From contig RZYZ01000011.1 of the NCBI GenBank assembly GCA_009930125.1, positions 1 to 21,370 of the forward strand: 21,370 bases of DNA, given 5' to 3'. A program made the translations under genes and the position numbers. Below, one piece after another: positions 1 through 8,603 of the stretch. The stretch's first letter is position 1, and each line of letters opens with the position of its first letter. Source of the DNA: Clostridia bacterium. Lineage in GTDB: Bacteria; Bacillota; Clostridia; Clostridiales; Clostridiaceae. The notes beneath the pieces are model-generated. The model was not told the origin of the DNA. It ran no database searches and worked only from the letters and a program-made list of their open reading frames with translations.

Positions 1-1581
1 GTGATTTTCACGCTCATCATCACCTTAGCTTCCTTCTTCATCGACATTGAGGAGAAGGGCATCTATTCAGACAGACTGTGGAATTTCTTCAACGGTCAGG
101 TGGTGACGCAGAACTCCATCAACGGAAGAAATATTGAGGATCCCTTCAGCATTTCCATGTCCGGATACAACAATTCCGAGAGCAAACTGGGTGGTGACAT
201 CGTCATCAATGAAGAAGAGGTGCTTCATGCGGTAGGGGATGGCCCCATCTATCTCAGGGGCAGCGTGAAGGTGAACTATCTGGGTGACAGATGGACCAAG
301 GAGTTCAGAGACTACCTGGAGACAGGCAGCATTGTGGAGGAGAAGATATCCTATTATGAAGAGGTGGCGGGAAACGAGGAAATGAATATTCTCGAGATCA
401 GGCCCATAAAGGAGATGACCTCCCATCTCTTCAACAGCATCTACACCCGGGATATGGCCATCTCGAATAATCTGGCGCTTCTGTTTTATGATGAGAAGTA
501 TGATGTGTTCACCAGTAACAAGACGGTGACCAATGATTATTTCATCACCTATTTCGAAGAAGAACAGGTGAGAGCCCATCTGGCTGAAGTGGCAAGTCCT
601 TCGGCAAGGGATGAGGCGTTTCTAGCCAATTACGAGGAATATCTGCAGATTTCAGATACCATCACCACCAGAACCATGGATCTGGTGTTTGAGATCATTG
701 AACCCACCATGAGCAATCAGGAAAAGGCTCAGGCACTGACCGATTATCTTAAGACCAATTACACCTATACACTGGAACCGGGGGATCTTCCCGAAGGGGA
801 AGATTTTGTGGATTATTTCCTTTTTGAGAATCCGGAAGGCTACTGTGTCTATTTCGGCACGGCCTTGTCCAATATGCTGCGCATCGCAGGTGTCCCCACA
901 AGGTATGTGGAAGGATTCAAAATGGCCGAGGAGACAGACGGAGGCAGATTCATTGTAAGAAACAGCGACGCCCATGCGTGGACGGAAGTATTAATCGATG
1001 AGGAAAATGACATCTGGCAGATCTATGACGCTACAGGTACCCCAAGAGAGCTGATTTTCAATGAGGAGACGGAAGAAACTCCAGAGGAAGGGGAAGAAGC
1101 TGTGGAGGATCCCGAAACACCTGTGGATGAAGTGGAAGACCCACTGAATCCTCAGCCTGAAGACGAAGCGGAAGAAACACCGGAAGAAAGACAGGAAAGA
1201 GTATCAAGAAATATCCTGCTCAGCATCATTTCAGCATTGCTTATTCTGTTTGCACTGAGAGTGGCCTACAGAAAATACAGAATCCAGAAGATGATGAAGA
1301 GCTCCTCTCTGAAGCCGTACTTCAGGGAAGTGAATCGCGGACTGAGCTTCATGTATTATTCAAGAAAACAGGGAGAAACCTATCTGGAGATGGCAGCTCG
1401 CATCCGGGATGATGAACTGAGGGAAAGCTACACGAACCTTGTGGAAGAAGTCTACAGGGAAGAATACAGTGGAGAAAAAGGAGATTTCAGCAGAAGACAG
1501 GAGCTATATGATGATGTATACGGTATCGTGCGAGAATTCCGAGGGCCAGTCTTCACGTTCATTAAAAAATTCATTGTCTGA
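1..1581 (+). CDS. Transglutaminase-like membrane protein, 5' end missing
   Basis: The 3' part of a gene that begins before the window; the GTG at base 1 is probably an internal Val codon, because the reading starts inside a hydrophobic segment (first ~14 residues) as if in the last helix of a missing N-terminal membrane domain. Numbering from base 1, a linker domain (about 15-230) resembling that of TgpA/DUF3488 proteins is followed by a transglutaminase-like core with the expected triad: Cys282 in GYCVYFGTAL, His325 in DAHAWTEV, Asp343 in IYDATG. Then come a very acidic Glu/Pro-rich linker (about 352-400), one membrane helix (about 404-422) and a cytoplasmic DUF4129-like tail. Known family members sit in the membrane with the papain-like core outside the cytoplasm, often beside MoxR and DUF58 genes; those would lie upstream. 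Substrate unknown. The HAD gene follows after 48 bp and is probably co-transcribed. Confidence 0.85.
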   Translation: MIFTLIITLASFFIDIEEKGIYSDRLWNFFNGQVVTQNSINGRNIEDPFSISMSGYNNSESKLGGDIVINEEEVLHAVGDGPIYLRGSVKVNYLGDRWTKEFRDYLETGSIVEEKISYYEEVAGNEEMNILEIRPIKEMTSHLFNSIYTRDMAISNNLALLFYDEKYDVFTSNKTVTNDYFITYFEEEQVRAHLAEVASPSARDEAFLANYEEYLQISDTITTRTMDLVFEIIEPTMSNQEKAQALTDYLKTNYTYTLEPGDLPEGEDFVDYFLFENPEGYCVYFGTALSNMLRIAGVPTRYVEGFKMAEETDGGRFIVRNSDAHAWTEVLIDEENDIWQIYDATGTPRELIFNEETEETPEEGEEAVEDPETPVDEVEDPLNPQPEDEAEETPEERQERVSRNILLSIISALLILFALRVAYRKYRIQKMMKSSSLKPYFREVNRGLSFMYYSRKQGETYLEMAARIRDDELRESYTNLVEEVYREEYSGEKGDFSRRQELYDDVYGIVREFRGPVFTFIKKFIV

Positions 1582-1629
1582 TATGCTAAGCTTGAAGAAG
1601 ACAAGTACCAGAAATAAGGAGATTATTAC

Positions 1630-2463
1630 ATGTATAAAATGATTTGCATCGATATAGACGGGACCCTCATAAGACCGGACCTGACTATATCAGAGAGAGT
1701 GGCACAGGCTATCGGAAAGGCCAAGGAAAAGGGCCTGATTATTGCACTCAGCACAGGAAGAATGCACAAAAGCGCACTGATGTACTCGGATGAACTGGGT
1801 CTTACCGATCCCATCGTTTCCTCCAATGGGGCCTACGTCAGCGAAAGAGACGGAAGCAGGATTTATTATGAAGAAAATCTGAGCGGAGAGGATATGCTGC
1901 TTATTCAGGATGTACTGGATAGAAATGATACGAAAATCAACTGGTACAATCATGGAACCATGTATATTTCCGAGTACAGAGATTACGTGGGCAGATATGA
2001 AGCTCTGGCGAAGACGCTTCCGGAGAACAGAAGAATCCACATCAAATATCTCAATGAGGAATTCACACTGAAGCATCTTATTGAGGAAACCGGAAATGCC
2101 ATCCAGAAGGGAATCGTCTTTCCGAAAGCGGAAAGAATCTCCGCCATCAGAGACCAGGTTTCAAATAATCAGAGAATCAAGGTGGTCAGTTCCGGAATCG
2201 ACAATCTGGAATTCACGTCCTATCTTGCAGATAAAGGCCTAGGGGTGCTTTCTCTGGCAAAAGCCAAAGGAATCCATCCTGATGAGATCATAGCCATAGG
2301 CGACAGTGAAAATGATCTTTCCATGCTGAAGGTGGTTGGGATGCCAGTAGCCATGGGTAACGCCATGCAGAGTGTGCTGGATGTGGCAGAATATGTCACC
2401 GATACCAACGTCAATGACGGCGTGGCGAAAATGATTGAAAAACTAGTACTGAGCGAGGGATAG
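1630..2463 (+). CDS. Cof-type HAD-superfamily phosphatase
   Basis: A 277-residue cytoplasmic phosphatase of the HAD superfamily, Cof subfamily (type IIB cap). All four HAD motifs are visible: DIDGT at 8-12 with Asp8 as the predicted nucleophile and Asp10 the general acid; STGR at 41-44; Lys202 in the ADKG stretch; GDSEND at 224-229 holding the Mg2+ ligands. Family members hydrolyse sugar phosphates, FMN, PLP or other small phosphoesters; the substrate cannot be told from sequence. Start: AAGGAG at 1616-1621, 8 nt before ATG. The stop codon is 3 bp from the trmL start, so the two genes are likely translated together. Length is normal for the family. Confidence 0.92.
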   Translation: MYKMICIDIDGTLIRPDLTISERVAQAIGKAKEKGLIIALSTGRMHKSALMYSDELGLTDPIVSSNGAYVSERDGSRIYYEENLSGEDMLLIQDVLDRNDTKINWYNHGTMYISEYRDYVGRYEALAKTLPENRRIHIKYLNEEFTLKHLIEETGNAIQKGIVFPKAERISAIRDQVSNNQRIKVVSSGIDNLEFTSYLADKGLGVLSLAKAKGIHPDEIIAIGDSENDLSMLKVVGMPVAMGNAMQSVLDVAEYVTDTNVNDGVAKMIEKLVLSEG

Positions 2464-2466
2464 AAA

Positions 2467-2931
2467 ATGATCAATATCGTTCTATTCAGACCTGAAATAC
2501 CGCAGAATACCGGAAACATCGGAAGGACCTGCGTCCTGACCAATGCGAAGCTTCATCTCATCGGTCCCATGGGGTTTTCCATAAACGACAAGACGGTGGC
2601 ACGAGCAGGCCTTGACTACTGGGACGAACTGGATGTTACTTTATATGGCAGCTATGAAGAGCTCAGAGAAAAGTATAAGGACAGCACATTCTACTTTTCC
2701 AGCACCAAGGGTGTGAAGCATCATTCTGAGATCCTTTTTGAAGAAGATGTCTTCATTGTCTTCGGTAGAGAATCCAGTGGGCTTCCTGAATACATCATGG
2801 AAGAAAATAGAGAGCAGCTCTTTCGCGTACCCATGGCAGAAAGCAGCACCAGAAGTCTCAATCTGTCGAACACGGTAGCCATCGTTGCCTATGAGGCTTT
2901 GAGGCAGCTTGGATATCCCCATATGAAATAA
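2467..2931 (+). CDS. trmL: tRNA (cytidine/uridine-34 2'-O)-methyltransferase TrmL
   Basis: A 154-residue SPOUT-class methyltransferase (YibK/TrmL, CspR in older Bacillus naming), which uses SAM to methylate the ribose of wobble nucleotide 34 in tRNA-Leu isoacceptors. The three SPOUT motifs are present: PQNTGNIGR at 12-20, FGRESSGLP at 99-107, and RSLNLSNTVAIVAYE from 129, the last two forming the trefoil knot that binds SAM. Length is that of the minimal, knot-only TrmL without an extra RNA-binding domain. The only ribosome site is a GAGGGA at 2455-2460 inside the end of the HAD gene, 6 nt before the ATG, consistent with translational coupling. A strong hairpin follows at 2960. Confidence 0.93.
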   Translation: MINIVLFRPEIPQNTGNIGRTCVLTNAKLHLIGPMGFSINDKTVARAGLDYWDELDVTLYGSYEELREKYKDSTFYFSSTKGVKHHSEILFEEDVFIVFGRESSGLPEYIMEENREQLFRVPMAESSTRSLNLSNTVAIVAYEALRQLGYPHMK

Positions 2932-2959
2932 AATCAAGAAGAAATTGCGTAAATCGCCA

Positions 2960-2999
2960 AAAGAACTGGTTTTCAATGAGAATTGAAAACCAGTTCTTT
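2960..2999 (+). terminator. 18-bp perfect hairpin after trmL
   Basis: Arms 2960-2977 and 2982-2999 are exact reverse complements (18 bp) closed by a GAGA loop. The A-rich base on one side and CTTT on the other allow it to act as a terminator in either direction, although no long T run follows. It separates the trmL unit from the transporter promoter. Confidence 0.7.
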
Positions 3000-3102
3000 G
3001 CAGATGGCTGTAAACGATGTGACAATCTCACAAAGAATCACCTTGAGTTTCAGCGAATTGCGAAAAAACACGTACAATGAACCCTTTGCGGAGTAATAAT
3101 AG

Positions 3103-3131
3103 TTGTGGTTTTTCAGCAAAAAAGATATAAT
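3103..3131 (+). promoter_or_regulatory. Predicted sigma-A promoter of the BMP lipoprotein gene
   Basis: TTGTGG (3103-3108), 17-bp spacer, perfect TATAAT (3126-3131). The -10 is consensus; the -35 keeps only TTG. The predicted transcript starts about 40 nt before the ATG. No purine-riboswitch-like core was seen in 3000-3176, although such leaders occur on related transporters. Confidence 0.6.
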
Positions 3132-3176
3132 AAATGCAACGACAAAAGTCGAACGAATTATTTGGAGGGTTTTTTA

Positions 3177-4331
3177 ATGAAAAAAATGCTTGCTATTCTA
3201 ATGTCAATCATGATGGTTGGTATGGTTCTTGCTGGTTGCGGATCCGAAACCGATGGGGAAGCGGGAGCTGACGGTTTTGAAATCGCGCTGATCACAGACA
3301 AGGGTAATATCGATGACAAATCATTCAACCAGGGTGCTTGGGAAGGTGTTGTTGAATTCGCGGAAGCAGAAGACATCACACACAAGTACTATAAGCCAGA
3401 AGAAGCTTCTGACGCAGGATACCTTGCTGCTATTGACTTAGCTGTACAGGGCGGAGCGAAGGTTATCGTTACTCCAGGATTCCTGTTTGAAGTTGCTGTA
3501 TACGAAGCGCAGACGAAGTATCCTGAAGTGAAGTTCATTCTTCTTGATGGTGCTCCTCATACAGCGGATTACTCCACATTCGATACCAAGGAAAATGTTG
3601 CCAGCATCATGTACTCTGAAGAAGAATCAGGTTACCTGGCTGGATATGCTGCTGTAATGGACGGCATGACAGATCTTGGATTCATGGGTGGTATGGCAGT
3701 TCCTGCTGTACAGGCATTCGGATACGGATATCTTCAGGGTGCTGAAGCTGCTGCTGCAGAAATGGGTCTTGAAGACGGTGCTGTAGAAGTAACCTATCAC
3801 TACACAGGAAACTTCGAAGAGACTGACACAAACAAGGCTACTGCTAAGACCATGTATCAGGAAGGCGTAGAAGTCATATTTGCCTGCGGCGGATCTGTTG
3901 GTAAGAGCGTAATGTCAGCTGCTGCTGAATCAGAAGCAAAGGTTATCGGCGTTGACGTTGACCAGAGATATGACAGCGAAACTGTAATCACATCCGCTAC
4001 AAAGGGGCTTGCTGCTTCCGTTGTTGCAGTACTTGATTCCATCTACAAGTCAGACAGCTGGGCTACTTATTCAGCTAAAACCACATACTTCAATGCTGCT
4101 AACGATGGTGTTGGTCTTCCAACAGAAGTTATCGGAGAAGAAGGTGCTGACGCATTCGACAGATTTGAATCATTCGACAAAGCTACATATGATGCAGTAT
4201 TTGCTTCACTTGTAGACGGAAGCGTTGAACTTGTAAGAACATTCGAAGTTGCAGATGCCAATGGTTATGCTACTGCAGAAGAGCTTACATCAAATCTTGG
4301 ATTAAGCAAGGTTAGTGTTTCTGTAAGATAG
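3177..4331 (+). CDS. BMP-family nucleoside-binding lipoprotein
   Basis: A 384-residue substrate-binding lipoprotein of the Bmp/Med family (relatives: PnrA/TmpC of Treponema, NupN of Bacillus), which captures purine nucleosides for an ABC importer. The start is the ATG with GGAGGG at 3164-3169, 7 nt upstream; an in-frame GTG at 3105 lies inside the promoter and would spoil the signal peptide. Residues 1-20 are a lipoprotein signal (two Lys, a hydrophobic core, then LAGC with Cys21 as the lipidated residue), followed by an acidic Gly-rich tether. The family motif DKSFNQ occurs early in the mature domain. Codon choice is biased like that of gapA further on, suggesting high expression. The ATPase and two permeases follow; a terminator-like hairpin between would let the lipoprotein be made in excess. 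Substrate is inferred from the family and the four-gene layout. Confidence 0.92.
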   Translation: MKKMLAILMSIMMVGMVLAGCGSETDGEAGADGFEIALITDKGNIDDKSFNQGAWEGVVEFAEAEDITHKYYKPEEASDAGYLAAIDLAVQGGAKVIVTPGFLFEVAVYEAQTKYPEVKFILLDGAPHTADYSTFDTKENVASIMYSEEESGYLAGYAAVMDGMTDLGFMGGMAVPAVQAFGYGYLQGAEAAAAEMGLEDGAVEVTYHYTGNFEETDTNKATAKTMYQEGVEVIFACGGSVGKSVMSAAAESEAKVIGVDVDQRYDSETVITSATKGLAASVVAVLDSIYKSDSWATYSAKTTYFNAANDGVGLPTEVIGEEGADAFDRFESFDKATYDAVFASLVDGSVELVRTFEVADANGYATAEELTSNLGLSKVSVSVR

Positions 4332-4388
4332 TTCAAGTGTGAATTCACTGGAATATTGGATGAAACTTATACATCTAGGAGTTTTCAG

Positions 4389-4418
4389 TGGGGGAAGGCG
4401 AGAGTTTTCCCCCATTTT
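4389..4418 (+). terminator. Terminator-like hairpin between lipoprotein and ATPase genes
   Basis: Arms 4389-4399 and 4404-4414 form an 11-bp stem (five G-C pairs in a row, two G-U pairs near the top) with a GAGA loop, followed by TTTT. Placed after the binding-protein gene and before the ATPase gene, it probably acts as a partial terminator or an mRNA-stabilising 3' end. Confidence 0.7.
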
Positions 4419-4453
4419 CCAACTAAAAAATAAAGTGATAAGAAGAGGTTAAA

Positions 4454-6001
4454 GTGGATAATTATATTATTGAAATGAGAAATATAACAAAAGAATTCCC
4501 CGGTATTATCGCGAACGACAATATTACGCTCACCTTGAAAAGAGGAGAAGTCCATGCACTGCTCGGAGAGAACGGAGCAGGAAAATCAACGCTCATGAGT
4601 GTTCTTTTCGGACTGTATCAGGCTGAAAAAGGTGAAATCAGAAAAAACGGTGAAGTTGTGAAAATCAACAATCCAAATGATGCCAATGCTTTAGGAATCG
4701 GTATGGTGCACCAGCATTTCAAACTGGTGGAAATCTTCACGGTTCTTGAAAATATCATTTTAGGGGTAGAGCCAAATAAAATGGGCTTTCTCGAAAAGAG
4801 TGAGGCAAGGAAGAAAGTTGTCGAATTAAGCGAAAAATACGGACTGAAGGTAAATCCTGATGCAGTGATCGAGAAGATTTCTGTTGGGATGCAGCAGAGA
4901 GTTGAAATACTCAAGATGCTTTATAGAGACAATGAGATTCTGATCTTTGATGAACCTACGGCTGTCCTTACGCCGCAGGAAATTGAAGAGCTTCTGCAGA
5001 TCATGCGCGGATTCGCGGATGAAGGAAAGTCAATTTTATTTATTACACATAAGCTGAATGAAATCATGCAGGTGGCTGACAGGTGTACTGTTCTACGTAA
5101 AGGTAAATATATTGGCACGGTCGATGTAAAGGATACCACCAAGGAAGAGCTTTCCAAGATGATGGTAGGAAGAGACATCAGTTTCTCTGTGGATAAGGAA
5201 CCTGCTGAGCCAAAGGATGTGGTTCTTTCGGTAAGAGGCGTGACGGTGCCAAGCCAGACGCACAAAAACAATGCTGTCAAGAATGTTTCCTTTGATGTGC
5301 GTGCAGGAGAGATCGTCTGCCTTGCAGGGATTGATGGAAACGGTCAGACGGAATTCGTTTCAGCCCTCACAGGACTGGAAAAGATGACTGCCGGAACCAT
5401 AACGCTGGCTGGAAAAGACATCACAAAAGCTTCCACCAGAGATCGATCCAAAGCGGGAATGAGTCATATTCCCGAAGACAGACATAAGCATGGACTGGTA
5501 CTGGATTACTCCCTGGAAGAGAACATGATTCTTCAGAGATACTGGGAACCGGCTTTCCAGAAGAATGGATTCCTGAAATTCGATGCCATGAGAAAATATA
5601 CGGAAGACCTGGTGGAGAAGTTTGATGTCCGTAGCGGACAGGGGCCTGTAACCATCGCCAGAAGCATGTCTGGCGGTAATCAGCAGAAAGCCATTCTCGC
5701 CAGAGAAATCGATAAGAAGCATGAGCTACTTGTGGCTGTACAGCCTACAAGAGGGCTTGATGTGGGTGCCATTGAATACATTCATAAGCAGCTGGTTGAA
5801 AGAAGAGACGCAGGGAAAGCGGTTCTATTGGTTTCCCTGGAGCTGGATGAGGTCATGGATGTCAGTGACAGAATTCTGGTCATGTATGAAGGCGAAATCG
5901 TCGGAGAACTTGATCCCAAAACCACGACGGTGGAAGAGCTTGGTCTATATATGTCAGGCGCAAAACGTAATACCGTAAAGGAGATTAACCATGCAGGATA
6001 A
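4454..6001 (+). CDS. Nucleoside ABC importer, double ATPase subunit
   Basis: A 515-residue protein with two fused ABC ATPase domains, as in NupO/YufO and sugar importers of the RbsA type. Domain 1: Walker A GENGAGKS (38-45), signature region SVGMQQR, Walker B ILIFDEP with Asp166/Glu167. Domain 2: a degenerate Walker A, GIDGNGQTE (292-300), lacking the Lys; signature SGGNQQK (406-412); and a Walker B ending VAVQPTRGLDVG, where Gln replaces the catalytic Glu. Domain 2 is therefore predicted to bind ATP poorly and not hydrolyse it, which is normal for this family. Start is GTG, with AGAGG at 4444-4448. The next gene overlaps by 11 bp, so ATPase and permease are translated together. It powers import at the inner face of the membrane. 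Confidence 0.94.
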   Translation: MDNYIIEMRNITKEFPGIIANDNITLTLKRGEVHALLGENGAGKSTLMSVLFGLYQAEKGEIRKNGEVVKINNPNDANALGIGMVHQHFKLVEIFTVLENIILGVEPNKMGFLEKSEARKKVVELSEKYGLKVNPDAVIEKISVGMQQRVEILKMLYRDNEILIFDEPTAVLTPQEIEELLQIMRGFADEGKSILFITHKLNEIMQVADRCTVLRKGKYIGTVDVKDTTKEELSKMMVGRDISFSVDKEPAEPKDVVLSVRGVTVPSQTHKNNAVKNVSFDVRAGEIVCLAGIDGNGQTEFVSALTGLEKMTAGTITLAGKDITKASTRDRSKAGMSHIPEDRHKHGLVLDYSLEENMILQRYWEPAFQKNGFLKFDAMRKYTEDLVEKFDVRSGQGPVTIARSMSGGNQQKAILAREIDKKHELLVAVQPTRGLDVGAIEYIHKQLVERRDAGKAVLLVSLELDEVMDVSDRILVMYEGEIVGELDPKTTTVEELGLYMSGAKRNTVKEINHAG

Positions 6002-7172
6002 TAATAATTCAAAGAAAAGTGGATTTACTTTAAAAAGCATTACGCAAAGCAAGGGATTCTCAGCCTTTACGGCAGCGCTCTTAGCCATTGCTCTGGGACT
6101 GATTGTCGGATTCCTCGTTATGCTTGTAGCAGATCCGTCCAATGCGGTGAAAGGCTTCAACAGTGTCCTTTCCGGTGGACTGAGAAGAATCGGGGATGTA
6201 TTCTATTTTGCTACACCGATTCTCATGACCGGTCTGGCTGTGGGCTTTGCATTCAAGATGGGACTGTTCAACATCGGAGCTTCCGGTCAGTACACCATGG
6301 GCATGTATTTTGCCCTCTACGTGGGCTTCATGTGGGATATGCCTAAGGGCATCCATTGGATTACAGCGATTATTGCAGGTATGATTGGGGGTATGCTCTG
6401 GGGATTCATTCCCGGCATCTTCAAGGCACTGCTCAACGTGAACGAAGTCATCACTTCCATCATGTTCAACTACATCGGAATGTATCTGGTAGATATGCTG
6501 ATCCAAGGAAACAGCAACATGTATGTTTCCTCCATGACGAGAACTGCCTATCTGCCCAGCAATGTGCAGATTCCTTCCCTTGGCATCGCCGGTTCCAATG
6601 TGAACTTTGGTATCGTACTGGCTGTGATCATCGGCATCATTCTTTACATCGTATTGCAGAAGACCACTTTCGGTTATGAACTGAAAGCCACAGGTTTCAA
6701 TAAGTCTGCTGCGGACTATGCAGGTATGAAAGGAAAGAGAAACATCATCCTGACCATGGTCATTGCAGGTGGTCTGGCGGGCTTAGGTGGCGCCTTTGCC
6801 ATCCTGGCACCGTCTGCCATCGCGGGCAGCAGTATGACCTATGAGCCAATCAATATCATAGCAGCCAACGGGTTCAACGGTATTGCCGTAGCGCTGCTTG
6901 GAAACGCACACCCCATCGGCGTTATTTTCTCCTCCGTATTCATCTCTCATATCCAGAGAGGAGGTACGCTTGCCAGCCTTTATGGCTACAAGCCTGAAAT
7001 CATCGATATCGTAATTGCTGTCATCATCTATTTCTCAGCATTTGCCATGATCATGAATTCAGCTGCTGCAAGATTCATCAAAACGAGAAGAGAAAAGAGA
7101 CATGCGGTTCCTGAGGCGAAAAGCATCGGGGACAAGGATGCGTCCAGTGAGACAAAGGAGGCGAAGAAGTAA
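5991..7172 (+). CDS. Nucleoside ABC importer, permease subunit 1
   Basis: A 393-residue polytopic membrane protein of the BPD_transp_2 (branched-chain/ribose-type) permease family, like NupP/YufP. It has a short polar N-terminus, about eight to ten hydrophobic helices, and a charged Lys/Glu-rich cytoplasmic tail after about residue 362. The family motif NIGASGQ is at 94-100. Start: AAAGGAG at 5977-5983, 7 nt before the ATG and inside the ATPase gene, whose stop lies 11 bp into this gene. It should pair with the next permease as a heterodimer. Confidence 0.92.
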   Translation: MQDNNNSKKSGFTLKSITQSKGFSAFTAALLAIALGLIVGFLVMLVADPSNAVKGFNSVLSGGLRRIGDVFYFATPILMTGLAVGFAFKMGLFNIGASGQYTMGMYFALYVGFMWDMPKGIHWITAIIAGMIGGMLWGFIPGIFKALLNVNEVITSIMFNYIGMYLVDMLIQGNSNMYVSSMTRTAYLPSNVQIPSLGIAGSNVNFGIVLAVIIGIILYIVLQKTTFGYELKATGFNKSAADYAGMKGKRNIILTMVIAGGLAGLGGAFAILAPSAIAGSSMTYEPINIIAANGFNGIAVALLGNAHPIGVIFSSVFISHIQRGGTLASLYGYKPEIIDIVIAVIIYFSAFAMIMNSAAARFIKTRREKRHAVPEAKSIGDKDASSETKEAKK

Positions 7173-8137
7173 TGGATACTTTATATTATCTGATTCAGAA
7201 TATGCTTCCTGTTGCGATTCCACTCTTACTGGTAGCTCTGGGTGGTATGTTCAGTGAACGAAGTGGTGTCATCAACATCGGTCTGGAAGGAATCATGCTT
7301 TTCGGAGCATTCTTCGGAGCGCTCTTCGTGTACTTTGTTCAGGGTACAGAGATGGGACCTCAGACAATCCTTCTGCTGGGCATGATCATAGCGGCGGTTT
7401 CAGGATTCATATACTCCCTGCTGCTGTCTTTTGCGGCCGTCACCATGAAAGCCAATCAGACCATCACCGGTACATCGATCAACATGCTGATTCCAGCGAT
7501 CATTCTGCTGTTTTCAAAGATGTTCTTCAATTCCGATGGTATCACCACCAACAAGAACTTCTACATTCGTGAAGTGCCTGTGCTTGGGCAGATTCCGGTT
7601 CTAGGGCAGATGTTCTTCCAGAGAACCTATCTGACCGTTTATATCGGACTGTTTCTGCTGGTTGTCGCCACGGTGGTCTTCTACAAGACCAGATTCGGTC
7701 TGAGACTGAGAGCCTGTGGGGAGCATCCTCATGCGGCGGATTCCGTGGGAATCAATGTCTACAAGATGAGATACGCAGGTGTGAGCATCTCCGGAGTTCT
7801 GGCAGGAATCGGAGGATTCTTCTACTCTGTCGGTGTCATGGATGGGAATGTCAATGGACATACCGGTGTTGCCGGATTCGGATTCCTGGCTCTTGCAGTT
7901 ATGATTTTCGGACAGTGGAAGCCTTTAAGGATTTTCTGGGCAGCGCTGTTCTTCGCATTCCTGAGAACACTTGCCTATTCCGTATCTCTGATTCCATTCC
8001 TGAATAACCTGGGCATCAATCAGACCTACTACAAGATGCTGCCTTACATCGCCACCATGGTTGTACTGGCCTTCACTTCCAAGAAGTCCAGAGCACCAAA
8101 AGCGGAAGGTATTCCATACGACAAATCTCAAAGATAA
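7172..8137 (+). CDS. Nucleoside ABC importer, permease subunit 2
   Basis: A 321-residue polytopic permease of the same family as its neighbour, matching NupQ/YufQ. The family motif NIGLEG is at 35-40, after the first helix, and there is a conserved-looking RACGEHPHAADSVGI segment in the cytoplasmic loop that contacts the ATPase. The ATG shares its A with the stop codon of permease 1 (TAATG, one-base overlap); AAAGGAGG at 7154-7161 is the ribosome site. It is the last gene of the importer unit; a hairpin at 8151 follows. Confidence 0.93.
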   Translation: MDTLYYLIQNMLPVAIPLLLVALGGMFSERSGVINIGLEGIMLFGAFFGALFVYFVQGTEMGPQTILLLGMIIAAVSGFIYSLLLSFAAVTMKANQTITGTSINMLIPAIILLFSKMFFNSDGITTNKNFYIREVPVLGQIPVLGQMFFQRTYLTVYIGLFLLVVATVVFYKTRFGLRLRACGEHPHAADSVGINVYKMRYAGVSISGVLAGIGGFFYSVGVMDGNVNGHTGVAGFGFLALAVMIFGQWKPLRIFWAALFFAFLRTLAYSVSLIPFLNNLGINQTYYKMLPYIATMVVLAFTSKKSRAPKAEGIPYDKSQR

Positions 8138-8150
8138 GAATAGGATGGTT

Positions 8151-8180
8151 AAGAGATGCTTCAGCTTTGAAGCATCTCTT
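8151..8180 (+). terminator. Hairpin ending the transporter operon
   Basis: Arms 8151-8163 and 8168-8180 are perfect 13-bp complements around a GCTT loop. Only a weak T tract follows (CATTTG). Its position 13 bp after the last transporter gene supports a terminator. The next 80 bases (8181-8263) show nothing recognisable. Confidence 0.7.
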
Positions 8181-8263
8181 CATTTGATTCAAGGCTGTTG
8201 TTACTGTTACAAGTCTTAACAGCAGACTATTTGCAGTTTATTACGGATGATGTGAATTTTCTG

Positions 8264-8292
8264 TTGAAATGATCTGAAAAATGAAGTATACT
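8264..8292 (+). promoter_or_regulatory. Strong sigma-A promoter for the trpP leader
   Basis: TTGAAA (8264-8269), exactly 17 bp, TATACT (8287-8292). One of the best promoters in the window. The predicted start near 8299 lies about a dozen bases before the first conserved T-box element. Confidence 0.85.
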
Positions 8293-8310
8293 GGACAAAA
8301 TATCAAAACT

Positions 8311-8572
8311 CGATGACGAGGAAGAGTAGACTTAAATGTGTTTTCAAAGAGAGTGGAAGAATGGTGGGACTTCCATATTACAGTTTTTGTTGAATGGGCC
8401 TTCGAGAGGCGGAGCGAAACCTTACAGTGAGGGAGTAGTATCTGACGGGAGCCTTCCGTAAAAAAGGATAGGATATGTTAGTATCCGAAATTGAGATGCG
8501 TTTCTTTTTAAGATACGTGAAATCAGGTGGCAACGCGAGTGACTTCGCCCTGTAAGGGGTGGGGTCTTTTTT
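8311..8572 (+). ncRNA. T-box leader, tRNA-Trp specific
   Basis: A T-box riboswitch controlling trpP by transcription antitermination. Visible parts: the opening GACGAGGAAGAGTAGA (about 8315-8330) at the base of stem I; a specifier region GAATGGGCC in which the codon TGG (8395-8397) reads as tryptophan, followed by the usual CCTTCGAGAGG stretch; the T-box AGGTGGCAACGCG (8525-8537); and the partner TTCGCCCT (8544-8551) that closes the antiterminator. In the T-box bulge TGGC (8528-8531), the variable base is C, which pairs with the G73 discriminator of bacterial tRNA-Trp, so both contact points agree. Uncharged tRNA-Trp should favour the antiterminator; charged tRNA lets the terminator at 8541 form. 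Confidence 0.93.
8541..8572 (+). terminator. T-box terminator
   Basis: About 11 bp of stem between GACTTCGCCCT (8541-8551) and the G-rich 3' arm ending GGGGTC (8561-8566), then six T residues. The 5' arm overlaps the antiterminator 3' strand, so the two folds exclude each other. Confidence 0.9.
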
Positions 8573-8603
8573 ACGTTAAAAATCAGGTGAAGGAGGGATC
8601 GGT

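Noticed and set aside
1439..1642. Small + strand frame overlapping the end of the transglutaminase-like gene
   Set aside because: It overlaps two supported genes in another frame and lacks a ribosome site.
3018..3032. TGTGA-CAATC-TCACA dyad upstream of the BMP gene, resembling a CRP-type site
   Set aside because: The spacer is 5, not 6, and 5-bp arms at a fixed spacing are expected many times in 21 kb by chance.
3105..3176. In-frame GTG extension of the BMP lipoprotein
   Set aside because: It overlaps the promoter, lacks a ribosome site, and would bury the lipoprotein signal peptide.
3000..3176. Possible purine riboswitch ahead of the nucleoside importer
   Set aside because: None of the conserved core elements of the purine riboswitch could be found.
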